NCBI GenBank assembly: GCA_041648735.1
Contig: JBAZOO010000037.1
Coordinates: 1 to 33,468, forward strand
Length of the DNA stretch: 33,468 nt
Origin: JBAZOO01 sp041648735
Lineage (GTDB): Bacteria; Verrucomicrobiota; Lentisphaeria; Oligosphaerales; CAITYL01
Reading direction: 5' to 3'
Shown here: positions 7,574 to 15,552 of the stretch, in pieces
Numbering within the stretch: the stretch's first letter is position 1
Layout: each line of letters begins with the position of its first letter
Translations under genes and position numbers: made by a program
The notes under the pieces: generated by a model
Databases searched by the model: none
Told to the model about the DNA's origin: nothing
Seen by the model: only the letters and a program-made list of their open reading frames with translations

Positions 7574-9102
7574 TTGTCTTTACCCTCCTCCTCTTGGTCA
7601 TCCGTTGCTTCCTCATGACTTCTTTCCTGGAGCAGGGCTTTCAGCCCGAAGGCATAGGCCTTGAGCTGCCGCGGCGTCTCGTGCGGGCAGGCCAGGACAT
7701 AGGCGGCGCGGGCGGCGGCGAAAATGGCCTTGCCCCAGGCGGTCTGCCGCCAGTTTTCTTTGCTTTCGTGGTTGGCAACGAGCAATTCCGGTTTTTCGAC
7801 CACGGCCAGCAAATCTGGCAAGCGTTGCTCAACCGCCGTCCAGTAATGGGTGGCGGCTTTCTGCTTGACCTTCTTGCCGCGCTTCCGCTGGTCGCCGTCC
7901 AGCTTATCCTTGAGTTCGTTGTGGTAGGCCCAAATGGCATTGTCAAGCTTGGTGGCCCCGCCTTCCGCTTCTTTGACGCCGTTCTGGTAGAGCGTTTGGC
8001 CGTGGGTGTTGAACATGGCGGCGGGCAGGTGGAAGACCGATTCCACGGCATCTTCCAGCTTGGCTTTGTCCGCCATGAGCGCGCCGATCCACACGTCACA
8101 GTCTTGACCTTGGCAATTGGCCAACGCCAAAGGCCCGCCAAGCGGCTCGCGTCCCGCATGTTCAAGCACACTGACCGCCGCAAGCTCACGCCAAAGTCCT
8201 TTGCTAGGCGTTGCGGAGAAAAGCCGACGCCCCTCCTTCCCCTTCTGTACTGTGGCGGTGGCTTCCCGCCATGCGGGAAACCCCTCATAATCCAGACCGT
8301 TCCCGAGCATCATGCCGCCGCGTCCGTCGAGCCAGACGAGACGACTGAGCGGAACCAGCCGCCCCAAAAAGGATCGTCGGGCATTGGTGACTGCCGGTTC
8401 ATCGTCCGCCGCCGACGGTGGATTTTCCCACACGGGTTTTCCCCACGTCACGTTGCGTTGCGCCAGCATTTCCTTGGGAAGCAAGTTCAAATAGACACTG
8501 TCAGCCAACGACTTCCCTTTCAGGAACGCATGTGCCATGGATTGAATGACACCTGGCGCATGGTTGCTGCTCCGTCCCCTGGCCACCCCGTTCCACTGGA
8601 CGTCGCCAATCAGCCCTCCTGGAGAGAAGTTTTGAAAGGTCAGCAGTGAAAGCGCCGTCCATGCCGGCGGGAAGAGGCGTTCCGATCCACCCGCGTTGTC
8701 AAAAAGTGTGCTGTTGTTGCCAGTGGCCAAAGCAAGGTCGAACTTGCTGATCGAGTTCCCCACGTCATCCGCCTTTGCCTTCACGGACATCAGGTCAGTC
8801 ACCTGCAAGAACCGCTGGCCGTCGCCGAACAGTTCGAAGGCATGCCGCCACTTTTCCAAATACTCGGTGGTGGCGGCGGGGAGGAGGGGGGCGCAGGTCT
8901 GCCAGTCGGCGTGGTTATTGGGGCCGTCGAGGGCGGCGTGGGCGACGCAGAGCAGGAGCCGCATGAGGGCGATGCGTTCGTGGGGGCGGACGGCGAGGTC
9001 GCGGATTTCATGTCCGCGTTGGAAGGCGTCCTGCAGGCTGACCTGGTCGGCGCGGCCATCGCTCAAGACTACCGGAATCCAGGGATCAGTCGTAAGATTC
9101 AT
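7570..9102 (-). CDS. cse1: Cascade large subunit Cse1 (CasA/Cas8e)
   Basis: Cse1 recognises the protospacer-adjacent motif and recruits Cas3. The 510-residue protein (E. coli 502) starts MNLTTDPWIPVV, the classic Cse1 opening. It has FQNFSPGGLIGDVQWNG around 200 and CQGQDCDVWIG around 330. I chose the ATG at 9102 because GAGGAGG lies about seven bases upstream; a second ATG at 9108 is too close to that ribosome site. The start lies inside the end of cas3, an overlap of 17 bases. All segments expected of an intact large subunit are present. Confidence 0.95.
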   Translation of the reverse strand: MNLTTDPWIPVVLSDGRADQVSLQDAFQRGHEIRDLAVRPHERIALMRLLLCVAHAALDGPNNHADWQTCAPLLPAATTEYLEKWRHAFELFGDGQRFLQVTDLMSVKAKADDVGNSISKFDLALATGNNSTLFDNAGGSERLFPPAWTALSLLTFQNFSPGGLIGDVQWNGVARGRSSNHAPGVIQSMAHAFLKGKSLADSVYLNLLPKEMLAQRNVTWGKPVWENPPSAADDEPAVTNARRSFLGRLVPLSRLVWLDGRGGMMLGNGLDYEGFPAWREATATVQKGKEGRRLFSATPSKGLWRELAAVSVLEHAGREPLGGPLALANCQGQDCDVWIGALMADKAKLEDAVESVFHLPAAMFNTHGQTLYQNGVKEAEGGATKLDNAIWAYHNELKDKLDGDQRKRGKKVKQKAATHYWTAVEQRLPDLLAVVEKPELLVANHESKENWRQTAWGKAIFAAARAAYVLACPHETPRQLKAYAFGLKALLQERSHEEATDDQEEEGKDK

Positions 9103-11713
9103 CGTCATCCTCCTCAGTGCCGGTTTGAACCGGCCTGGCCAGCGGCGTCCACGGCGGCGTGACCACTCCCAGATCCTCGCGGTAGGACAGTTTGGTGTCG
9201 TCGTCCCCAGGAAGTGCCAACAATTTTCCGTCACACAATTTACAGGTAATAATAGCATCGTGAACGTATTCCCACAACCACGCTGGCGGGTTTGAGGACA
9301 AAAATGGTTTCACGCACCACCGATGAACTTTGACGAGGTTGCGATGAATGGCCTGGGCCGTGGCGAGGTTGAAGTCCCCATCATTGCGGAGATTGCAGCA
9401 ACTGCCGTCGAGCAGCTCCAGGCACGCGCCGGATTTGGTTTCCCGGGCGGAGACTTTGCGCACGATCAACACCGAAACGGCCGGCGAGGAGTTCCAGCGG
9501 GTTTGGACGCCTTCCTCATCGTCCAACTGCACTTGCCAGGGGTTGCTGCTGGCAAGGGCGGCGGTACGCAGTTTTTCCCGGCGTTTCTCCAGCTCGGTGC
9601 GGAGTTCGCGCCAGGCGGGCGGTTCGGCGGCGGGCTCACGCTCGGCGTAGGTGGCTTCGAGCAATGGGCGAATGGCGGTGGGCAGGGTCAGTTCCGTGCG
9701 TTTGTGCCACAACTCGAAGGTGCGCAGCAGGACATAGGGCGCGTAGACCTTGCCGCTCTTGCCGAACGCGGCCTTGATCTCCGCCGCCGTTCCGAGTTCT
9801 TCGACTGCGAGTGCCGGGGCGGCGATCCACGCCTCGGGCGCGGCGCAACCGGCGGGGCGCGGCCGCGGATGGCGCCAGAGGCGACCGAGGCGCTGGAGCA
9901 GCATGTCGGTGGGGGCGAGATCGCTGACGAGCAGGTCAGCGTCAATGTCCACGCTCTGTTCCGCGACCTGGGTGGAGACGAGCACGCAGCCGTTGGGACG
10001 GCGGGTTCCATCTTTCCCGAGGCGGTCCAGCCAGTCGTTTTCCAACTGTTCCCGGCGGAACTGCGGGAAACGGGCATGCAGCAGGGCGACTTCCGGGCCG
10101 CCGGCCTGGTTCTGGCCGCAAAGTTGCCGGTAGCTGTCCTGGGCGTCGGCCACGGTGTTGCGGATCCAGAGGACGCACGCGCCGCGCCGGGCGCGCTCCA
10201 GGCAGGCGGCGGCCAGATCGGCGCCGCCCTTGAATTGCAGCCGAATACTCTTGGGCGGCTCGGGCGGCACCGGGGTTTGGATAATTCCGGCGGGCGGGTC
10301 GCCACCGTTTCCCCCGCTGACGCTGGCGGAGAACAGCGGATACTCAGATGCAAGCGAGGTGATTGCGGAGTCCGCAAGCCCCAGCAGTTGGCCGCGGCGG
10401 GCGGCGGTGAGGGTGGCGGAGAGGATGATGACGGTGGCGCCCAGTTCGCGCAGGCGGGGGACGAGGAGGTCGAGGAGCGTGCCGGTGTAGAGGTCGTAGG
10501 AGTGGACTTCGTCGAGGATCACCACCTTGCCGGCCAAGGCAAACTGGCGGACGAAGAAATGCTTGGCGGCGACGACGCCAAGGAGCGCCTGGTCAACGGT
10601 GCCGACGCCGAAAGGGGCGAGCAGGGCGCGGCGGGGCGACGCGAACCAGTCGCGGCCCGTCCACTCTTTGGTGTCGCCGTTGCGGGAGTCCGTCAGCGAG
10701 GGATCGGCGGTCAGCAGCCAGGAGTTGCCATGGATGAGCCGGGGCTTGGCGACCGAGCCAAGCTTGGCCAAAAACTCGTCCACCCGGCGGTGGATGCGGT
10801 TGCTGGTGACCTGGGTCGGCAGGGCGAAGTAGATGCCGGTGGCCTGGCCGCTGGCGAGCAGGCCGTAGGCGGCGATCAGGGCGGCCTCCGTTTTGCCGCA
10901 GCCCATGGAAGCTTCGACGACATAGACGCCGGGGCGGCGGACGGCGGCGGTGAAAAGTTCCTGCAAGGGATTCGGCTGGAAGGGGAAAAGATCCGTGAAC
11001 GATTTCCCGGGTGGGATGGCAATGGGCTGGAAGCCAATGCGGTCAAGCTGCTTTTCCGCCCGCTCGCGGAGGGCGGCGGCGTCCAAGGTTTTGGAGGGTG
11101 GGAAGGAACGTTCGTCGGAAGCCAGCCAGTCGGCGACGGCGACCAGGCCGGCGTTGAACCAGAGACTGGCGCAATCCCAAGGCGTTAGCCCAGGGGGCGG
11201 CTGGTCTGGCAGCGGGCCGAATTCCCGGATCAACTCCTCGGCCAAGCGGCGGCGCTCCGCGGCCCACGGCTCCCCGCCATCGGTGTGCAGCAATGGAATC
11301 CGGTCGCTTTTCAGTTTGCCATGGTGCGCGCCGACAATGGCCGCCCAGAAACGGAGATGGTCGTCGGCCCCGCCGGCCAGCAGGAGATCTAGCAAAGTTT
11401 TCTGGCTGACCTGCGCGTGGTCGGATTCGGAACCGACACCCATTTCTGGGGATAGGCCATGCTCCTGCCTCCATGCCCGGCATTTGGCTTGGAATCCCGG
11501 ACAGACCTTGCCGATGTCATGAAGCGCCGCGAGAAGGCTGCCGATGTCCATTCGCATGGCGTCTTGCAACCACGCCGGCGCACGTTCCGCCAGCAAACGG
11601 GCCACGATGCCAGCCGTGCGGCAGTGCTGGGCAACGGAAATCCCCGGGTGTCCCGACTCCGTGGTTTTGGCCCAGCACTGTTCATGCGGAACCGCGCCTT
11701 TTGGCGGTTCCAT
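9086..11713 (-). CDS. cas3: CRISPR-associated nuclease-helicase Cas3
   Basis: Cas3 is recruited to Cascade-bound DNA, nicks it and degrades it while unwinding. In the 875-residue protein the N-terminal HD nuclease shows H30, the H65-D66 pair (ALHDIGK) and H130-H131 (GAHHGK). The helicase has Walker A EASMGCGKTEA at about 268-278, DEVH at 401-404, LSAT at 431-434 and QRLGRLWRH at 607-615. It is complete and probably active. The start is uncertain. The ATG at 11713 gives MEPPKGAVPHEQCWAKTT, which fits the family opening, while an ATG at 11746 would add 11 residues. Neither has a strong ribosome site. The frame stays open back through the tRNA gene, which cannot be coding. It is the first gene of the cas operon. 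Confidence 0.96.
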   Translation of the reverse strand: MEPPKGAVPHEQCWAKTTESGHPGISVAQHCRTAGIVARLLAERAPAWLQDAMRMDIGSLLAALHDIGKVCPGFQAKCRAWRQEHGLSPEMGVGSESDHAQVSQKTLLDLLLAGGADDHLRFWAAIVGAHHGKLKSDRIPLLHTDGGEPWAAERRRLAEELIREFGPLPDQPPPGLTPWDCASLWFNAGLVAVADWLASDERSFPPSKTLDAAALRERAEKQLDRIGFQPIAIPPGKSFTDLFPFQPNPLQELFTAAVRRPGVYVVEASMGCGKTEAALIAAYGLLASGQATGIYFALPTQVTSNRIHRRVDEFLAKLGSVAKPRLIHGNSWLLTADPSLTDSRNGDTKEWTGRDWFASPRRALLAPFGVGTVDQALLGVVAAKHFFVRQFALAGKVVILDEVHSYDLYTGTLLDLLVPRLRELGATVIILSATLTAARRGQLLGLADSAITSLASEYPLFSASVSGGNGGDPPAGIIQTPVPPEPPKSIRLQFKGGADLAAACLERARRGACVLWIRNTVADAQDSYRQLCGQNQAGGPEVALLHARFPQFRREQLENDWLDRLGKDGTRRPNGCVLVSTQVAEQSVDIDADLLVSDLAPTDMLLQRLGRLWRHPRPRPAGCAAPEAWIAAPALAVEELGTAAEIKAAFGKSGKVYAPYVLLRTFELWHKRTELTLPTAIRPLLEATYAEREPAAEPPAWRELRTELEKRREKLRTAALASSNPWQVQLDDEEGVQTRWNSSPAVSVLIVRKVSARETKSGACLELLDGSCCNLRNDGDFNLATAQAIHRNLVKVHRWCVKPFLSSNPPAWLWEYVHDAIITCKLCDGKLLALPGDDDTKLSYREDLGVVTPPWTPLARPVQTGTEEDDDESYD

Positions 11714-11869
11714 CTCGCCGGAGCTGCATTTCCGTGGCAATGGCATGTCGCGATCCGCATTCAGGCATTGGGGGAATTGTCCGCCAGCCACCTCAATGAC
11801 ACCCAAGATGGCGGGATAGTGCCACTGGCCCCCCCCCGCCCGCGGCACCGGCGGAAGCGAGGCGAAAGC

Positions 11870-11955
11870 TGGTGCCCGGAGGGGGAGTCGAACCCCCATT
11901 CCCTTGCGGGAGACGGATTTTAAGTCCGTTGCGTCTGCCATTCCGCCATCCGGGC
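11870..11955 (-). tRNA. tRNA-Leu (anticodon UAA)
   Basis: On the minus strand a perfect 7-bp acceptor stem (GCCCGGA with TCCGGGC) closes an 86-base cloverleaf with encoded CCA. The anticodon loop CTTAAAA gives anticodon TAA. A long variable arm (CTCCCGCAAGGGAAT region) is as expected of a class II leucine tRNA, and the T arm GGGGGTTCGACTCCCCC is intact. Its 3' end points toward cas3, about 155 bases away. tRNA 3' ends are common sites of island integration, but I found no matching second copy of the 3' end in this window. Confidence 0.95.
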
Positions 11956-12309
11956 CGACGTGCCGGGCGTACTGTGCCATCCCCGCCGGGAAAGGCAAGG
12001 CCGCCGCCCGCCCGCGCCGCCCCGCGGCGCTCGTGGCGAATCCGCACTTTTAAGCATTATAGAGTACTAGTTGAATTGAAGGGCAATCGGCGGGGGCAAT
12101 GCCCCTGTTTGCGGAGTCCGCAAAATGACTGGAGTGCCCGAGGTGCGCCGGGAGGGAAGATCCGCAATCCGGCTGTCCCCAACGCCGACGGTTGTATGCA
12201 CGACTGGAGCCAGCGGCTGAGGACATCCGCCCTCCTTCGACCGAACAACCGTGGCACACACGACTGGAGGACGGGCTTCCAGCCCGCCATCACGCTCAGG
12301 CGCGGCTTT
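11956..12309. other. non-coding spacer between tRNA-Leu and the hydrolase region
   Basis: No gene is supported here. The stretch holds phrases that recur elsewhere in the window, such as GGGGCAATGCCCC near 12095-12107 and GCGGAGTCCGC near 12114-12124, a short perfect inverted repeat. Its strong base bias gives long empty frames on both strands. It marks the boundary between the CRISPR-Cas locus and the carbohydrate region. Confidence 0.5.
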
Positions 12310-12530
12310 CAGTGGGGCAGGAAGCCGCGCCGGCATTCCCGGGGCGTCTGCCCCGTGCGCCGCCGCAACACCCGCCCCAAGCGCACCGCCGTGCCGAAGC
12401 CCGCCCCGGCTGATCCACGCCGGGGCCTGGCCCCGGCCCAGCGCGGCCGTGCTGGCCTCGGCGAATCCGTCGCCGCACGGCCGGGCGAAACTGCGCCATT
12501 CCCCGCCGAAATGCGCGAATTCCCAGGCGC
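12310..12530 (-). pseudogene. decayed copy of the XylR-family regulator, internally deleted
   Basis: Read on the minus strand this is a remnant of a gene like the intact regulator at 17528-18628. Positions 12310-12404 match the 3' end of that gene (17529-17625, the C-terminal DNA-binding part). They are joined directly to about 12405-12490, which matches 18182-18270 (the ligand-binding part, GDGFAEA...TAALGR and QAPAW). More diverged homology continues to about 12530. Some 560 bases between the two parts are gone, and the junction falls in the short shared word GCCCGCC. No functional product is expected. Like the intact gene, it lies beside a copy of the paired CGCAAAA promoter module and points away from it. 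Confidence 0.8.
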
Positions 12531-12541
12531 CGAATAATGCG

Positions 12542-12638
12542 ATTACGCAAAAAGTCAATAGAAAACGCAAAATGGCTGTAGACAGGCGCGGATTTGCGCG
12601 GTATCTTCTGAGAGACGAGTGGCGCAAGAGTTGCCACT
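12542..12638 (+). promoter_or_regulatory. regulatory module copy 1: paired CGCAAAA sites, promoter, 5'-UTR hairpin
   Basis: Two CGCAAAA words lie 20 bases apart within 12542-12575. TAGACA (12579-12584), 17 bases and TATCTT (12602-12607) follow, which reads as a sigma-70-type promoter with start near 12614. Immediately after is a hairpin, AGTGGC/GCCACT (12618-12638). The GH-A hydrolase gene starts at 12703. Three more copies in the window share sequence and spacing. A 20-bp direct repeat matches the way AraC-family dimers bind tandem half-sites, but binding is inferred. Confidence 0.75.
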
Positions 12639-12702
12639 TTGGCGAGGCGTTTTTTTTCGCGGCGCGAAACCTCAAGGCATAGGCATAGGGGACAGGCTGA
12701 AA

Positions 12703-14502
12703 ATGCAAAGCAAACCGATCCGTGGATGGATGGGGCAGATGGTGGTCTTGGCGCTGGCGGCGCTGGCGGCGGGGATTGCGCCCGCGCAGGCGGCGGCGGA
12801 GCCCGATCCGCGCGACGACGCCAGCCCCTGGGGGATGTGCTCGGGGGCGGAATGGTCGGGGGATTTCCCGAAGTTCAACCCGCTGCTGGACCAGGCCGGG
12901 GTGAAATGGATCCGCCTGTGGAACGAATGGGCGGGGATCCAGCCCAAGCCGGGGCAGTGGGACTGGAGCGTCACCGACAAGATCGTGGCCGACGCGAAGG
13001 CCAACCATCTCCGCATCCTGCCGGCCTGGTGCTACTTCGCTCCCTGGGCGTCGGCCGACGGCGGCACGCGCAAGGGGCCGGTCAAGGACATGCAGTTCTG
13101 GCGCGACTACGTGGCCGCCTCGGTGGCGCGCTACAAGGCGGACATAAAATATTGGGAGGTCTGGAACGAGTTCAATGGCAGTTTCTATGAGGGGCCGGAC
13201 AAGCCCCAAGCGTATGCCGACTTGGTGGTGGCGGCTTATGACGCGGCCAAAAAGGCTGACCCGACCGCCAAGGTCGGAATGAGCGTCGCCAGCAGCGACA
13301 TTGGTTTCCTCGATCTGGCGATCAAGGCGGGTGCCGCCAACCACTTCGACTTCATCTGCATCCATCCCTACGAGAACCTCGACGCCGCGCGGCATGGCGA
13401 CGAAATGGGCTTCCTGGGGCTGGCCGCGACTCTGCGCCAGATGCTGGCGGCGAACCGGCAGCCGGTGGATACGCCGATCTGGCTCACCGAGGTCGGCGGC
13501 GTGGCGCCTGTCAAGGCCGAACCCGCGCCCGACGCCAAGCAGGCCAGCCTGCTGGCCAAGGCCTATCTCCTCTCGCTCGCGCAAGGATTCCAGAAGGTCT
13601 TCTGGTTCGAAGTGCGCGGCCCGGCGTATGGCTCGGGCACGGACTTTGGCGTCATCCGCCCCGACTGGACGCCGCGCCCCTCCTACACCGCCATGAAAAC
13701 GCTGACGGCGCGGCTGGGGCCGGAGCCGAAGGTTCTGGGTTGGCTGAATTTGGGCAAGGGCGGCTACGGCTTTGTCTTCAAAGGCAAAGAGGGCGATGTC
13801 CTGGCCGCCTGGGCGCCGCCGGGCAAGGAGAACAAGGCCGCCTTCGCCGCCGCCGTGAAGGTGACGGATCTGGCGGGGCAGGAGCGCACGCTGCCCGCCG
13901 GCCAGGAACTGGTTTTGACCAATGCGCCGGTGCTCGTCACGGGGCTGCCGGCCGGGCTGGTCAAGGCGGCGCGGGCGAACCAGGGCAAGCCCTTCCCCTG
14001 GGGCGGCGATTATGCCAAGGCCAAGGCGGTCGCCTGCCGTTTGGGCGAGGTGAACGTGGATGCGGGGCTGCGGCAGATCTTCCTGCGGCCGGACCACGAG
14101 GGGCGCATGATCCCGGCCACGGTGGCCGGCGCGCCCTGCCGGCGGGTCGTCGGCAAGGACAAGGACAACAACTTCGGCTATTTCCGCGCCGACACGGGCT
14201 TTGTGCCCTTCGGCACGCAGGCGCTCGACATCACGGTAGTGGCGCGGCGGGCCTCCCCGGAGCCGGCGGCGGAGGTGGCGCTCACCTATGAAACCCGGGA
14301 GGGCTACAAGGATTTCCAGAAGGGCGGCGAACGCTGGAGGATCCCCGCCGGCGACGGCTGGCAGGAGCACACCTGGCGCGTCACCGATGCCTGCTTCGCC
14401 AACAAGTGGGGCTGGCATGTCGGCCTGGTCGCCACCGGCGAGACGAACGGATTCCTGGTCAAGGAAGTGCGGATGAAGAAAGTGGCCGCCCCGGCCAAGT
14501 AA
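12703..14502 (+). CDS. secreted clan GH-A glycoside hydrolase (GH39-like), copy 1
   Basis: The 599-residue protein is likely exported and cleaves a plant- or algal-type glycoside. A signal peptide spans about 1-31 (hydrophobic core VVLALAALAAGIAP, then AQAAA). The TIM-barrel part has RLWNEWAG near 71-78 and KYWEVWNEFNGSF near 149-161 with E156 as probable acid/base. TPIWLTEVGG near 257-266 gives E263 as probable nucleophile, the clan GH-A arrangement seen in GH39 and related families. A C-terminal beta-sandwich-like part follows about residue 370. I chose the ATG at 12703 because the matching start in the tandem copy is identical and the signal peptide begins there. Substrate is unknown. It lies about 90 bases behind regulatory module copy 1. 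Confidence 0.8.
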   Translation: MQSKPIRGWMGQMVVLALAALAAGIAPAQAAAEPDPRDDASPWGMCSGAEWSGDFPKFNPLLDQAGVKWIRLWNEWAGIQPKPGQWDWSVTDKIVADAKANHLRILPAWCYFAPWASADGGTRKGPVKDMQFWRDYVAASVARYKADIKYWEVWNEFNGSFYEGPDKPQAYADLVVAAYDAAKKADPTAKVGMSVASSDIGFLDLAIKAGAANHFDFICIHPYENLDAARHGDEMGFLGLAATLRQMLAANRQPVDTPIWLTEVGGVAPVKAEPAPDAKQASLLAKAYLLSLAQGFQKVFWFEVRGPAYGSGTDFGVIRPDWTPRPSYTAMKTLTARLGPEPKVLGWLNLGKGGYGFVFKGKEGDVLAAWAPPGKENKAAFAAAVKVTDLAGQERTLPAGQELVLTNAPVLVTGLPAGLVKAARANQGKPFPWGGDYAKAKAVACRLGEVNVDAGLRQIFLRPDHEGRMIPATVAGAPCRRVVGKDKDNNFGYFRADTGFVPFGTQALDITVVARRASPEPAAEVALTYETREGYKDFQKGGERWRIPAGDGWQEHTWRVTDACFANKWGWHVGLVATGETNGFLVKEVRMKKVAAPAK

Positions 14503-14594
14503 TGCCACATTCTGGTTTGCCGGTGCCGCGTAAAGACCCGTGACCGGGCCAAGAGATGAAACCCAACCCCAAAATGCAACCGAAAGGGCAAGCC

Positions 14595-15314
14595 ATGAAA
14601 ACCGCACTCGCAAAGATCACGCAACCATTGAACCGCTGGCGGCTGGCCCTGGCCCTGACGTCCGCCCTGTGCGGCGCGGCTTCGGCCGAAACCGGCAGCA
14701 CGCTGGAAATCAAGCTGGGGACGACGGTTGCGCGTTCGTGGGACGAGGTGAAGGCCGCGGATTACGCCTATGGCCCCAAGCAGGAATTCGACGCGGCCGC
14801 CAAGGAAACCCACATCTGGCTGCCGTACGGGAGCAAGGGCCTGTATTTTGAAACCGCCGGCGTGACGTTGAGCGAACCCGGCCCCGCCGGAACGGGGACG
14901 CCGCTGGTTCAGACCGTGGACGGCAACACCAGCGGCAAGCTGGTCTTCAAGCTCCACTTCGACAAGCCGGTCAGCGCCTTGCGCTTCTTCGCGGGCTGGA
15001 GCGAGATGGGCGTGGGCGGCGACACGGTCGCCGGCGTGGAATACAGCGCGGACGGCCAGAAGTGGACGACTATCCGCGAAGTCAACCAGGCAGGGATCGT
15101 CGAACCGCTTTCCGATGGCAAGCAGAGCTTTGCGGTGGGCAAGACCCAGGACCTGTATGTCCGCCTCTATTCCCGCGACAAGAACAATCCCGACTCGTCC
15201 TCCGGACCTGGCCGCTGGATGAAGACCCGCATGGCGGGCGATCCGGGTTGGGGCGACGCCGCCGTGACGTTTTTTGCCAGCCAGATGCAACTGTGGGTCA
15301 CGGCGGCAAAATAG
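14595..15314 (+). CDS. small secreted protein of unknown function, beta-sandwich-like
   Basis: From the ATG at 14595 (AAAGGG seven bases upstream) the protein has 239 residues. A signal peptide covers about 1-31 (LALALTSALCGAASAE). The rest alternates strand-like segments (GKLVFKLHFDKPVSALRFFAG, DTVAGVEYSADGQKWTTI, DLYVRLYSRD), which resembles carbohydrate-binding or concanavalin-like folds. I cannot name a family. Two earlier in-frame ATGs exist at 14556 and 14574. It lies between two paralogous GH-A hydrolase genes on the same strand and may be transcribed with them, which suggests a helper role in binding the same polysaccharide. Confidence 0.7.
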   Translation: MKTALAKITQPLNRWRLALALTSALCGAASAETGSTLEIKLGTTVARSWDEVKAADYAYGPKQEFDAAAKETHIWLPYGSKGLYFETAGVTLSEPGPAGTGTPLVQTVDGNTSGKLVFKLHFDKPVSALRFFAGWSEMGVGGDTVAGVEYSADGQKWTTIREVNQAGIVEPLSDGKQSFAVGKTQDLYVRLYSRDKNNPDSSSGPGRWMKTRMAGDPGWGDAAVTFFASQMQLWVTAAK

Positions 15315-15552
15315 GCTGGTTCACGGGCGCGGGAATGGCACGCGCCCGGAGTTGGGCGGAAGTTCATGACCAATTCTTCGGCCCCGAAGAACGCATGGAA
15401 CCCAGAGTGTAGAGTAAGGACAGAAGACGGAAGGCAAGGCGCCGCCTGAAGGCGGAACTCCGAACCCGGACGGTCCAGGCTGGGAGTTTCCCTTTTAGCG
15501 GGGGCGGTTTTTTCGTTGCGCGAAACCTCAAGGCACAAAGGACAGGCTGAAA

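Noticed and set aside
9323..11188. 621-residue plus-strand frame opposite cas3
   Set aside because: Composition is G/A-rich without any motif, while cas3 on the other strand has all nuclease and helicase motifs.
11714..11998. N-terminal extension of cas3 through the tRNA gene
   Set aside because: The frame is open only because of base bias; it crosses a perfect tRNA-Leu, and family members begin near MEPPKGAVPHEQCW.
12067..14613. 848-residue minus-strand frame opposite the first GH-A gene
   Set aside because: The plus strand encodes a complete signal peptide, catalytic residues and normal domains. The only meaningful part of the reverse frame is the decayed regulator at 12310-12530.
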